Origin: Pedobacter glucosidilyticus
GTDB lineage: Bacteria; Bacteroidota; Bacteroidia; Sphingobacteriales; Sphingobacteriaceae
NCBI RefSeq assembly: GCF_002483235.1
Contig: NZ_DLHN01000018.1
Coordinates: forward strand, 62,001-126,000
DNA length: 64,000 bases
Reading direction: 5' to 3'
In this document: positions 8,910-16,324 of the stretch, piece after piece
Layout of the letters: each line of letters opens with the position of its first letter
How positions within the stretch are numbered: the first letter of the stretch is position 1
Notes under the pieces: generated by a model
What the model saw: the letters and a program-made list of their open reading frames with translations, nothing else
Told to the model about the DNA's origin: nothing
Databases searched by the model: none
Made by a program: the position numbers and the translations under genes

Positions 8910-9797
8910 TTATGCTGCTGGTTGTCTTTGGTTAAATTCCTTTTTATAACTTAAAGGACTTAAACCTGTAATGATTTTGAAATATTTATGGAAACTGGCG
9001 AAATTGTTAAAGCCGCTTTCATAACATAATTCTTTGATACTTAAATCATTCTCCATAATCAGTTTACAAGCTTGCCCAACTTTAACTTCAAGTAAAAACT
9101 GAGAATAGGTTTTCTTGGTTCTGGATTTGAAATATCTGCAAAAGGAATGCGGACTAATATGTGCAATTTTGGCTATTTCCTCTAATTGTATTTTCTTTTT
9201 AAAATTAGCCAAAGTATACTCGTAAATTAAGGTCATTCTATGGTTTTCAAAATCTTTAACTTCATTATTAAAACCTATAGATGATAACAAACAAACATCT
9301 TCGGCTGCTTTAGCTATGATTTGTAAGATAGAAATCAGCAATAATATTCTATCTGGTCCTTCGGCATCAATTAACTTATCCAGAAATCCTGCTATTTTAA
9401 TTTTTGTTAAGCCGTTTATTTGTATGCCACGCTTAGATTGTTCTAATAAATCGCGAATAATTTTATTCTCAGGTAGATTTAAAAAGGATGCTCCCCAAAA
9501 GTTTTCGTGAAATTGTATTACCCTTGATTCTGTTAATGATTTTCCTGATTCTTGTACATAAGGTCCATCATACTTTAAATTATGTGGCAAACCAGAACCA
9601 ATAAGAAATATATCTCCTGCTTCAAATCTTTTAATGCTATCGCCAATAAATTGCGTTCCCCTACCTTTCACAATCTGGATAAGTTCAATTTCTGCATGGT
9701 AATGCAACTTATCAATATTGGGCAACAAATCCTGTCTTACTGTAAAAGAATGTACAGGTCCTGAAGTAACTTTTAATAATTGTGGTCTCATCATCAA
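8910..9797 (-). CDS. AraC-family transcriptional regulator with N-terminal cupin
   Basis: This 295-residue protein has an N-terminal cupin sensor (HYHAEIELIQIVKGRGTQF, FEAGDIFLIGSGLPHNL; residues 25-95) and a C-terminal double helix-turn-helix (residues 190-290: IAKIAHISPHSFCRYFKSR, then IKELCYESGFNNFASFHKYFK). Regulators of this layout usually bind a small sugar or sugar acid and activate the adjacent catabolic genes. It is divergent from the ECF sigma gene and lies directly upstream of the sulfatase/GH43 run, so it is a likely local activator of that half of PUL 1. Three consecutive ATGs open the frame (9789-9797), so the exact start is uncertain by two codons. A perfect inverted repeat 52 bases upstream is a candidate autoregulatory site. 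Confidence 0.9.
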   Translation of the reverse strand: MMMRPQLLKVTSGPVHSFTVRQDLLPNIDKLHYHAEIELIQIVKGRGTQFIGDSIKRFEAGDIFLIGSGLPHNLKYDGPYVQESGKSLTESRVIQFHENFWGASFLNLPENKIIRDLLEQSKRGIQINGLTKIKIAGFLDKLIDAEGPDRILLLISILQIIAKAAEDVCLLSSIGFNNEVKDFENHRMTLIYEYTLANFKKKIQLEEIAKIAHISPHSFCRYFKSRTKKTYSQFLLEVKVGQACKLIMENDLSIKELCYESGFNNFASFHKYFKIITGLSPLSYKKEFNQRQPAA

Positions 9798-9848
9798 CTT
9801 AATTAAATCAGTTTAAAAATCATCCATCTTTAAAGAAAATAATGAAAT

Positions 9849-9872
9849 AAAATTTACCTGCTAGTAAATTTT
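9849..9872. promoter_or_regulatory. Perfect inverted repeat, candidate operator upstream of the AraC gene
   Basis: AAAATTTAC, six bases, GTAAATTTT: two perfect 9-base arms, 24 bp in all, 52 bases before the AraC start. The size and symmetry fit a dimeric regulator's operator. Binding by the adjacent AraC protein is inference; AraC proteins more often use direct repeats. Confidence 0.45.
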
Positions 9873-9928
9873 CATCATGTTAATATTTCATCAAACTGAA
9901 GTATTATCTTTAATTTAATTGGTTTTAC

Positions 9929-9953
9929 AATAAGCCTTGAGTTTAGGCTTGTT
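9929..9953. promoter_or_regulatory. Short hairpin / inverted repeat (AAGCCT...AGGCTT)
   Basis: AATAAGCCT, 7-base loop, AGGCTTGTT: six Watson-Crick pairs, one wobble and two more pairs. No T-run follows on either strand, so it is not a normal terminator. It could be a leader hairpin or an operator for either divergent gene. Confidence 0.3.
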
Positions 9954-9980
9954 ATCTAAAATAAGAGAGACCAAAAGTGT

Positions 9981-9994
9981 TTAACACACACATA
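9981..9994. promoter_or_regulatory. TTAACACACACATA element (copy 1 of a PUL 1 intergenic motif)
   Basis: This shares the 9-mer ACACACATA with 16287-16299 and 22595-22606. Its left flank also forms a small palindrome (GTGTT-T-AACAC, 9978-9988). It lies 157 bases before the ECF sigma start and 184 after the AraC start. A role in PUL 1 co-regulation is possible but unproven. Confidence 0.25.
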
Positions 9995-10150
9995 AAAATT
10001 TTAAATTTTTTTATGACTGTATATTTTGCTTTATTTGAGGGCCAATTAAAACTTTACGAGAGCGAAATACTGATAAGACTTTTAAAGGTCTTGTAGTGCC
10101 ATCATTGATTTTTTTATGTTAGATAATCTAAAGCTTACCAGCTAAAAGCG

Positions 10151-10747
10151 ATGATAGGATACGAGAAACTGACCGATAGTGAATTGTGGAAACTTATAAA
10201 ACAACATAACGAAAAGGCTTTCAGAACCCTTTTTGATAGGTATTGGTCTAAAGTTTTTACTACAGCTTTTAAATATTTGAAAGATAAAGACGCTTGTTCA
10301 GAAATTGTAAATGATTTATTTCTGAATATCTGGAATAAAAAAAACCAATTAGAAATAGAATCTTTGCAGGCTTATTTAACAAGTGCCGCAAGATACCATG
10401 TGTATAAAAAATTAAAAACATTAAAAAAATCTAAGTTAGAATTGGTGGAAAATTATGACCATTTAGATGATAAATCAGAAAACTCAAACCCGATAGATGA
10501 TAAAATTAAATACCTAGAGCTAGAAAACAAGTTAGATGACTATTTAAAAGCTTTACCAAAACGATGCAGAGAAATTTTTATCATGAGTAGAAAAGAAAGC
10601 CTTTCTAATGATGAAATTGCTAAAAAACTTAATATTTCTAAACGTACGGTAGAAAACCAATTAACACATGCACTTAAACATATTAGAACTTGTTTAAAAA
10701 ATAATCTTGTTATTTTAATTTTTATAAAATTGCTTGATATTTTTTAA
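10151..10747 (+). CDS. ECF sigma factor (FecI/RpoE-like), separated from its FecR
   Basis: This 198-residue ECF sigma factor has region 2 (AFRTLFDRYWSKVFTTAFKY, IVNDLFLNIWNK) and region 4 (LPKRCREIFIMSRKE, IAKKLNISKRTVENQL). The C-terminus ends in a hydrophobic tail (NLVILIFIKLLDIF), often seen in PUL sigma factors of Bacteroidota. Such factors are held by a FecR anti-sigma and released when a SusC with an STN domain engages its glycan. The only partner without an adjacent sigma gene is the FecR at 21419-22567, almost 11 kb away on the other strand. The gene converges on the DUF1080 gene with a 6-base gap and is divergent from the AraC gene. The class is sure; the pairing is inferred. Confidence 0.92.
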   Translation: MIGYEKLTDSELWKLIKQHNEKAFRTLFDRYWSKVFTTAFKYLKDKDACSEIVNDLFLNIWNKKNQLEIESLQAYLTSAARYHVYKKLKTLKKSKLELVENYDHLDDKSENSNPIDDKIKYLELENKLDDYLKALPKRCREIFIMSRKESLSNDEIAKKLNISKRTVENQLTHALKHIRTCLKNNLVILIFIKLLDIF

Positions 10748-10753
10748 ATCACC

Positions 10754-11575
10754 TCATTTTAAAAACTCTTCAGCAGGAATATCGGTATTTAGCTCTTTAA
10801 TCATGATGTTTCTATAAAAAATCTCTCCGGTTTCAGATTGTAAACCAATAATGCCTTCTTCTAAAGTTAAATTGGTAGCATAATTAACTACTTTACCATT
10901 TAACTTATGGATAGCATATTTAGAACCCATTACTATTACTTCACAAGTATTCCATTTACCATTTAAACCATTAAATTTAGCTTGTGCACTTGCAGCATGT
11001 TCGCCTTTTTTTCTGGGTACTGGTTGCCCTCCATCTTTTATAAATGCAAACTTATCATCTTTATCAGCAGTCCAATCAAATCTTACTAGATCACCAGGTG
11101 CCCAAAAATCACCTGTATGATTGATATTTTTAATATGATTGTAGCGTACCTGATACTCGACCCCAACAGGCCAAATTTTAGGTTCTTTACAATGGTAATA
11201 AAAACCAGCATCGTATTGATATACATGAGAATTGTTTAAAAGTGTTTTACCCCATTTATACTCAAACTTAAAAATGAATTTGCTGTATTTCTTGTTAGAC
11301 CACATCATGCCATGAGTTGCATTTAAATCGGTTTTGCTACCAAAACCTTCTGGAAAGTCTTTAAAAACATGTATTACGCCTTTTTTATCAATGGTAAAAA
11401 CTTTCTTTGCCATTTCAGCATCGTTATTACGTAAGGTTAAAGTCCAGTTATCAAAATTTTTACCGTTAAAGAGTCTTACAAAGCCATCATCTGGTTTAAC
11501 TAATGTTAATGAACATAAGGTAAGGATAGGTGTTAAGATGCCGAATGTTATTAAAATACTTTTAATTTTTCTCAT
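10754..11575 (-). CDS. DUF1080 / 3-keto-disaccharide hydrolase-like secreted protein
   Basis: This protein has 273 residues from ATG 11573-11575, which is followed by a hydrophobic export segment (KSILITFGILTPILTLCSL). An upstream in-frame start would overlap the neighbouring gene's stop. The body is a concanavalin-like sandwich of the DUF1080 type: FVRLFNGKNFDNWTL at the start, GMMWSNKKYSKFIFKFEYKW in the middle, QSETGEIFYRNIMIKEL at the end. Family members hydrolyse 3-keto-glycosides or bind carbohydrate; many in Bacteroidota PULs have unknown substrates. It is the last gene of the susCD-linked half of PUL 1, 49 bases after the GH-A hydrolase. Its function here is not established. Confidence 0.8.
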   Translation of the reverse strand: MRKIKSILITFGILTPILTLCSLTLVKPDDGFVRLFNGKNFDNWTLTLRNNDAEMAKKVFTIDKKGVIHVFKDFPEGFGSKTDLNATHGMMWSNKKYSKFIFKFEYKWGKTLLNNSHVYQYDAGFYYHCKEPKIWPVGVEYQVRYNHIKNINHTGDFWAPGDLVRFDWTADKDDKFAFIKDGGQPVPRKKGEHAASAQAKFNGLNGKWNTCEVIVMGSKYAIHKLNGKVVNYATNLTLEEGIIGLQSETGEIFYRNIMIKELNTDIPAEEFLK

Positions 11576-11624
11576 GTATTTGTTTTTAAAATTTATAATG
11601 TCTGATAAGTTATTTTGATTTTCA

Positions 11625-12719
11625 TCAACGCACACCTGTTATTTCTTTAACTTTATTAAAGAAAGCCTTTTTTCTTTCTGAGTTAATTCCCCAATCTACC
11701 GGAATGGTTTGAAAACCTTCTTTATAATTGGTTTCTCCTTTAAATCTAAAATCAAAATAACCCCAAGAAACGTAATTTTTTATCGCTCTTAACATGTTAT
11801 AATCCTCTTTATCGAAGTCAAAATGATCATCTTCATTGATAACAATAGGCATTATTTTGTTACCCAATGCTTCTTTTGTACCGTCTATTAAAGTTTGAAT
11901 TTGCTGAGGTTCTTTTGCACCATTACCATGTATCAATATAAAGTCTGATGCTTCTATAACTTCTTTATGAGGTATTTTTTTTCCTGCAAAGCTTGTTCCT
12001 ACCAAAAAACGATAGCCATTTTGGCTGTTATTTCTAACTTTTAAAATAAGTTCTGAAATTCTGTTGGGTTGTAAAATATCATGGTCATATCTGGGTATAC
12101 CACTTTCATTTGCTATTTCTATGATCACATTTCTGTATTTCTTTTTAAACAGCCAGTTTACCATGTTGTCTGTAGCATTTTTTATTGCTGTTTCATCTTT
12201 TATTCTTTGATCTTGCCCAAAATAGAAAAAACCCAATATCACTACCATTTCTAGCTCATCTGCTTTTTTTAAAATACGATCTAAACGTTTCATATATGCA
12301 GGATGCAAAGAACCATCAGGCTTAAAACCAGGATTATAAAAATCAAAATTGCCATAGCCAAATGGACTTCCACCTTGCATGTTAAGGGTAAAGCAATTTA
12401 AGCCGTAACTTTTCCATAGAGGCATATTGGCTATAAATTCTCTGTTATTTCTATCTGCATCCCACTTTTTAGTATCAGCGTAAGCAAAGGTATCTCTCGT
12501 ATTTGGGTTTAAATCGTCAAAAACGCCTTGTACCATCCTAGAGTTCATCAATAAACCTTGTATTTTATGTCCTTGCCAGTATCTTCCTGGGTAAGTAGGT
12601 TTTCCGTTGATATAAAACTCGTTCCCCTTAATAGCAACAATAGTTTTTTGGGCACTTAATTTTGAAATGTTTAAAAACATTAATAAACAAATCACTTTTA
12701 ACAGGAGTAGCTGTTTCAT
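11625..12719 (-). CDS. Secreted clan GH-A glycoside hydrolase, family not recognised
   Basis: This 364-residue protein has a signal peptide (MKQLLLLKVI..SKLSAQ) and a TIM-barrel pattern. The strongest features are IIEIANESGIPRYD (Asn-Glu after strand 4, the clan GH-A acid/base) and IMPIVINEDDHFDFD (a Glu at a strand end, a plausible strand-7 nucleophile). NGKPTYPGRYWQGHKIQGLL near the N-terminus resembles the opening of GH5/GH39/GH140-like enzymes, but I cannot assign a family. The overall length fits a single-domain barrel. It lies in PUL 1 between the beta-helix gene and the DUF1080 gene and should act on a glycosidic bond of the same polymer. Retaining chemistry follows from clan membership and is inferred. 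Confidence 0.72.
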   Translation of the reverse strand: MKQLLLLKVICLLMFLNISKLSAQKTIVAIKGNEFYINGKPTYPGRYWQGHKIQGLLMNSRMVQGVFDDLNPNTRDTFAYADTKKWDADRNNREFIANMPLWKSYGLNCFTLNMQGGSPFGYGNFDFYNPGFKPDGSLHPAYMKRLDRILKKADELEMVVILGFFYFGQDQRIKDETAIKNATDNMVNWLFKKKYRNVIIEIANESGIPRYDHDILQPNRISELILKVRNNSQNGYRFLVGTSFAGKKIPHKEVIEASDFILIHGNGAKEPQQIQTLIDGTKEALGNKIMPIVINEDDHFDFDKEDYNMLRAIKNYVSWGYFDFRFKGETNYKEGFQTIPVDWGINSERKKAFFNKVKEITGVR

Positions 12720-12764
12720 ATATTTTTTAGATACGTAATTAATTAAGATATGATAGTATTGGGT

Positions 12765-14288
12765 CTATTTAGCATGAGTCAACCTTAACTTTAATTGTGC
12801 TTCAAACAAAGATTTTGGTAATACATTTTTCCCTTGCGATTGGTTAACCCCAATATTTTCAAATGTTACGGTGGTGTTGGATGTAAAACCTACCAAAATG
12901 GGTTGTGCTATGGTATTATTCCTTCTTCTGGTTTCATCCCAAAAATTATAATGTTGATTTTTTTCTGCCAAGTGGTTAAAATTCCAAAGCACTAAATCTT
13001 TGCCATGATGTGGATAACCAGGTTCTGGTCCGCCGAGATTATAAAATACACCACCTTCTATAGCGTCAAACAAAGTTGCTATAGGTTGGCCCGAGTGAAT
13101 ATCAAAATTTTGATCTTTACCCAAAGTACATTGTGTTATTACTGTATTAACGGCACTATAACCATTACCAGCACCATGATGCTGCGCTCCATTAAAAGAA
13201 CAATTTTTGATTAAAACCCCATAACCTGCCCTTGCATGTACTGAAGCATGTCCTTTTTTACCTCTGAAATGGGTATTCAGAATACTTATTTGGTAACCAG
13301 ACTTGATATGTATCCCCTCATTCCAATCCTGAAAAACACAATTTCTTACCCAGCTATTTTTCACAAATTCCATCCCAACGGCTTCATAAGCATAATCATG
13401 AATTTGATCTTTATGATGGACAAATTCTTCTGGATAGCTTTTCCAGTTACTGGTAAATAAAATATCTTCGATACCGCATTCTTCAATAGATGGATAAGTT
13501 AAAATATTCCAACTTTTGCCCTCAATCATGTTAATATCCAAATGAATAGGGTTTTTAAAAGTCAACTTGTTACCTTCTATTTTAGTAATGGTATGGATTT
13601 CAAAAATCAGCATCCCACCTTGCTCACCAAAAAGTCTTGTCCATTGTGGTTTCAAATTTAAAGGCGCAAAATATTGTTTGGTATAAGCCTCGCTCCTATG
13701 GTTGATGATGATATCCTGCCCAACTTTTAAAGTAGAGGCATCGGTAACTGTAACTTCAAAACTTGCTCTTTTGGCATTTTTTATAATTTGGGTAATTTTT
13801 TCGGGTTTAGCATTATTGGGTTTGAAAATAAACTGACGACCATTTACCCTTTTATTGGCTTGATATATTTCTGTGCCATTAATTCCGCTTCCTTCTCCTT
13901 TTAAAATGATATTACTTTTGTGTATGCTGATGTACTTGCTAGCGTCTTCATCAGGCGCAATGAGGTACTTACCTGCCGGAAAATACACAACCGCAGGTTT
14001 ATGATAAGCTTCTGCGGCTTTTATTGTTTTTTGGATGGCTTCATCATCAAATTTATCATCATTGGGTATAGCTCCAAAATCTTTCACATTAAAATATTTA
14101 TGCTTGCTAACATCAGGGATGTTTTTCTCAGAAAAATGATATCCTGCAAAAGAAAAATCTGGTAAAACAGCTTCTTTACCTGTTTTTTTAGCTTCTAAAA
14201 AATCTTTCCATAGTGGAGCTATTTCTTGTGCTTTGGCATATCCTAATACAATTTGAAATAGAAAAATCAGCGCAATTTTTTTTAACAT
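12765..14288 (-). CDS. Secreted right-handed beta-helix protein (pectate-lyase-3 / DUF4955 type), candidate polysaccharide lyase
   Basis: This 507-residue protein has a signal peptide (MLKKIALIFL..GYAKAQ). Residues 65-140 are the pectate-lyase-superfamily opening (FNVKDFGAIPNDDKFDDEAI, AVVYFPAGKYLI, IILKGEG). Repeated coils follow (IEDILFTSNW, VGMEFVKNSWVRNCVFQDW, IHIKSGYQISILNTHFRG, VLIKNCSFNGAQHHGAG, VITQCTLGK), and the tail resembles DUF4955 (VLWNFNHLAE, NFWDETRRRNNT). Beta-helix enzymes in PULs are usually lyases or GH28-like hydrolases. A GH88 in the same locus demands a lyase, so a lyase role is attractive. Conserved His and Asp lie in GKKGHASVHARAG and FNGAQHHG, but I cannot name the catalytic residues. 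It is 15 bases downstream of the barrel gene's stop. Confidence 0.7.
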   Translation of the reverse strand: MLKKIALIFLFQIVLGYAKAQEIAPLWKDFLEAKKTGKEAVLPDFSFAGYHFSEKNIPDVSKHKYFNVKDFGAIPNDDKFDDEAIQKTIKAAEAYHKPAVVYFPAGKYLIAPDEDASKYISIHKSNIILKGEGSGINGTEIYQANKRVNGRQFIFKPNNAKPEKITQIIKNAKRASFEVTVTDASTLKVGQDIIINHRSEAYTKQYFAPLNLKPQWTRLFGEQGGMLIFEIHTITKIEGNKLTFKNPIHLDINMIEGKSWNILTYPSIEECGIEDILFTSNWKSYPEEFVHHKDQIHDYAYEAVGMEFVKNSWVRNCVFQDWNEGIHIKSGYQISILNTHFRGKKGHASVHARAGYGVLIKNCSFNGAQHHGAGNGYSAVNTVITQCTLGKDQNFDIHSGQPIATLFDAIEGGVFYNLGGPEPGYPHHGKDLVLWNFNHLAEKNQHYNFWDETRRRNNTIAQPILVGFTSNTTVTFENIGVNQSQGKNVLPKSLFEAQLKLRLTHAK

Positions 14289-14303
14289 TTTTATGAGTTT
14301 ATT

Positions 14304-15167
14304 TTATAGTTTATAATTAATACCTATACCTAATGCAGTACTTTTTCTGGTAACATCTTGCAATTGAGTATATGATTGCGTTCCGTTGGCATAAAAAACC
14401 TCATCTATGCCTTTACCAGTATTCCACAATTGGAGTCTAAAAAAAGCAAATGGATTAATTTTTGAATGAAACAGATACATAACTTTAGTAGCGCCGGAAA
14501 TGGCATAACCATTAGCGTAATGCTTAAAACTCTCTGGCTGAGCAAAGTTTTCTATTAAATTCCAGTTGGCAACTGCTCTATATTTTAATTGATGATAATC
14601 AAGGTTGTGGCTAAATTCTAAGCTTTTAAGCAATGGATATTTTACATTTAAACCAGCCATAACACCATACCAGTTGGTTTTATAACTGCTATTTAAGTTG
14701 TTATTATCTTGCAGATAAAGCAATTGCTGTGATAAATTGTAAGCTAATATCGGCTTTAGCTTGATTTTATTTAATTGCCATTGATAGCTTAAACCCAATT
14801 GAAAATTTCTGCTATTTCCTTTATTACTTTCCAAATCAACAGTAAAGGATGGGCTGGTACGATTATCTTCTAAATAATCTGTATCGTTTACACGCCCATT
14901 TAAAATAAAAAATTGGCCATAAGATGCTTGTAAAGCAATTTTTGAGAATATGGGTAAATAAATTCCTAGGTAATAAGTAGGGCCTTGTAAGTTTTGCCAA
15001 CTAACTTCTGATAAAATATTTGGATTTTGACCTTGACTATTGCCAGCGATAGACCATTTAAAATCATCTGTTTGGTAAGCCATAGATAAATCTATTTCTA
15101 TACGGTTTTGTGCCTGTATGTTAGCATGTAATAAAAACAATAATGGAAATAGTTTAAGTGCTTTCAT
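14304..15167 (-). CDS. Outer-membrane beta-barrel protein (Protochlamydia OMP / omptin-like)
   Basis: This protein has 287 residues from ATG 15165-15167, followed by a signal peptide (MKALKLFPLLFLLHANIQAQ). An earlier in-frame ATG would lie inside the terminator hairpin at 15178-15209 and is rejected. The mature part is a string of amphipathic beta strands ending in GIGINYKL, typical of outer-membrane barrels. The opening YQTDDFKWSIAGNSQGQNPNIL resembles the Protochlamydia outer-membrane protein family, a distant omptin relative. Its role in PUL 1 is unclear; it could be a porin for small products. No protease active-site set was identified. Expression probably depends on read-through of the upstream hairpin or on its own promoter. 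Confidence 0.6.
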   Translation of the reverse strand: MKALKLFPLLFLLHANIQAQNRIEIDLSMAYQTDDFKWSIAGNSQGQNPNILSEVSWQNLQGPTYYLGIYLPIFSKIALQASYGQFFILNGRVNDTDYLEDNRTSPSFTVDLESNKGNSRNFQLGLSYQWQLNKIKLKPILAYNLSQQLLYLQDNNNLNSSYKTNWYGVMAGLNVKYPLLKSLEFSHNLDYHQLKYRAVANWNLIENFAQPESFKHYANGYAISGATKVMYLFHSKINPFAFFRLQLWNTGKGIDEVFYANGTQSYTQLQDVTRKSTALGIGINYKL

Positions 15168-15177
15168 TTTTAAAAAC

Positions 15178-15209
15178 AGCCAGATGCTGAAAAATTTCAG
15201 CATCTGGCT
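15178..15209 (-). terminator. Strong intrinsic terminator/attenuator after the PL14-like gene
   Basis: AGCCAGATGCTGAAA and its exact complement TTTCAGCATCTGGCT flank two bases: a 15-bp perfect stem. On the minus strand it is followed at once by GTTTTTA, the usual U-tract. It closes the susC-susD-lipoprotein unit and ends 10 bases before the next start codon, so it may set a step-down in expression rather than a full stop. Confidence 0.85.
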
Positions 15210-15238
15210 TGATTAATTAACCTTTTAAATGCTTTTAA

Positions 15239-16102
15239 TTAGTTTATTTTAGTCCACGATAAGTTATCATAATAGATATATCCTACCGTACTAGATTCCC
15301 AATAAGAATCGCTTCCTCCTCTAAATGAGGTAAAAGGCATGGTATTGATTAAACGTTTAGCATCGTTAGTTGTCCATCTGATAGCGGTATCTAATATGGT
15401 ATCGCCTTCTATAGTAACCCTTAATCTACCATTTGTATTGCTACCTGTATTACTTTTTACATAGATTTTAACGGTATACCAGCTCCCTTTTTGGATGCTT
15501 CCAGATGCTGGATAAACTTTGCCAAAATCATAACCACAAGTACCTGGCATATCTTTATAATAGATATATGGTTTCAGCTTGGTTACACCATTATTATCTG
15601 TATACCACATGATTCTGGCACTTCCTCCATTTCCGTCATCAGCTTTATCACATCCGGTATTACCGTCTCCTATTTTAAAGCCAAAACCTACCTTTCCACC
15701 TCTGCTCCAATCAAACTGACTATGAAATTTAACATCGTACTGCAATTCGTACTCGCTACCATCAGAAATATCAATATTTGATATCATACCACCTTCATTA
15801 GAAAGTGCATTAGGTTCTAGCTTTACCCGGGCGGTACCAGAAGAATTATATGCTCTGGCTTCATTCCAGCTAGAAACGTTTCCAAAATCTGTATCTGCTT
15901 CAGCTTCGGTATAAGCTCCATCAGTGCGATTGTTCCAATTTACGGTTCTAGTACTGTAAACTGCTCTGGCTTGTGTGGCTTCATTTTGCTCGCCAATAAG
16001 TGGTTGCAAATCATTTTCACATGCGGTAAATAGTCCTGCTATTAAAAGCAAAGACAAAGAAAGCACATTTCTTGGTTGTTGTTTTTGAATCATTTTTCTC
16101 AT
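15239..16102 (-). CDS. Surface lipoprotein resembling polysaccharide lyase family 14 (SusE/X position)
   Basis: This 287-residue protein has a lipoprotein signal ending LIAGLFTAC; acidic residues right after the Cys (CENDL) fit the surface-export signal of Bacteroidota lipoproteins. Residues 75-285 form a jelly-roll with GGKVGFGFKIGDGNTGCDKADDG, SARIMWYTDNNG, YIYYKDMPGTCGYDFGK, and TMPFTSFRGGSD..GYIYYDNLSW. That pattern matches the PL14-type fold (glucuronan/alginate lyases) and related carbohydrate-binding modules. It is encoded directly after susC-susD, where surface glycan-binding proteins or endo-lyases usually sit, and before a strong terminator. A lyase here would generate the unsaturated ends used by GH88. 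A pure binding protein is the main alternative. Confidence 0.7.
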   Translation of the reverse strand: MRKMIQKQQPRNVLSLSLLLIAGLFTACENDLQPLIGEQNEATQARAVYSTRTVNWNNRTDGAYTEAEADTDFGNVSSWNEARAYNSSGTARVKLEPNALSNEGGMISNIDISDGSEYELQYDVKFHSQFDWSRGGKVGFGFKIGDGNTGCDKADDGNGGSARIMWYTDNNGVTKLKPYIYYKDMPGTCGYDFGKVYPASGSIQKGSWYTVKIYVKSNTGSNTNGRLRVTIEGDTILDTAIRWTTNDAKRLINTMPFTSFRGGSDSYWESSTVGYIYYDNLSWTKIN

Positions 16103-16286
16103 TTTTAGGTTATAATTGGTTAATTAATCGCAATAGACAGGCATTTAAATACCTTGAGAGTGTTTATTTAGATTAATCATCATAAGTCTAAATCTGATAT
16201 GATTATGAGGAGTGTATCTTCACTTTATGCAAACAGATTTAAAATTGGTTTAACAAGCTGTTGATAGTAAAGAGTATTATAAATGC

Positions 16287-16299
16287 TTAAACACACATA
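16287..16299. promoter_or_regulatory. TTAAACACACATA element (copy 2 of a PUL 1 intergenic motif)
   Basis: It lies in the 222-base gap between susD and the PL14-like lipoprotein gene, 185 bases before the lipoprotein start. On the minus strand it reads TATGTGTGTTTAA, the same orientation as copy 3. The rest of this gap holds only a weak 7-bp inverted repeat (TAATCAT/ATGATTA, 16174-16205). Confidence 0.25.
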
Positions 16300-16324
16300 G
16301 CGTAGATACTTTTTTTAAAATTAT

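Larger units (their letters stand above)
9798..10150. other. Divergent intergenic regulatory region between araC-type and ECF sigma genes
   Basis: This 353-base gene-free stretch separates the AraC gene (minus) from the sigma gene (plus), so it must hold both promoters. It contains a perfect 9-bp inverted repeat (9849-9872), a short hairpin (9929-9953) and an ACACACATA element (9981-9994) that recurs in two other intergenic spaces of PUL 1. I found no convincing open reading frame in it. Confidence 0.7.

Noticed and set aside
15168..15203. Longer start of the outer-membrane barrel protein
   Set aside because: It would begin inside the terminator stem and disrupt the normal signal peptide.
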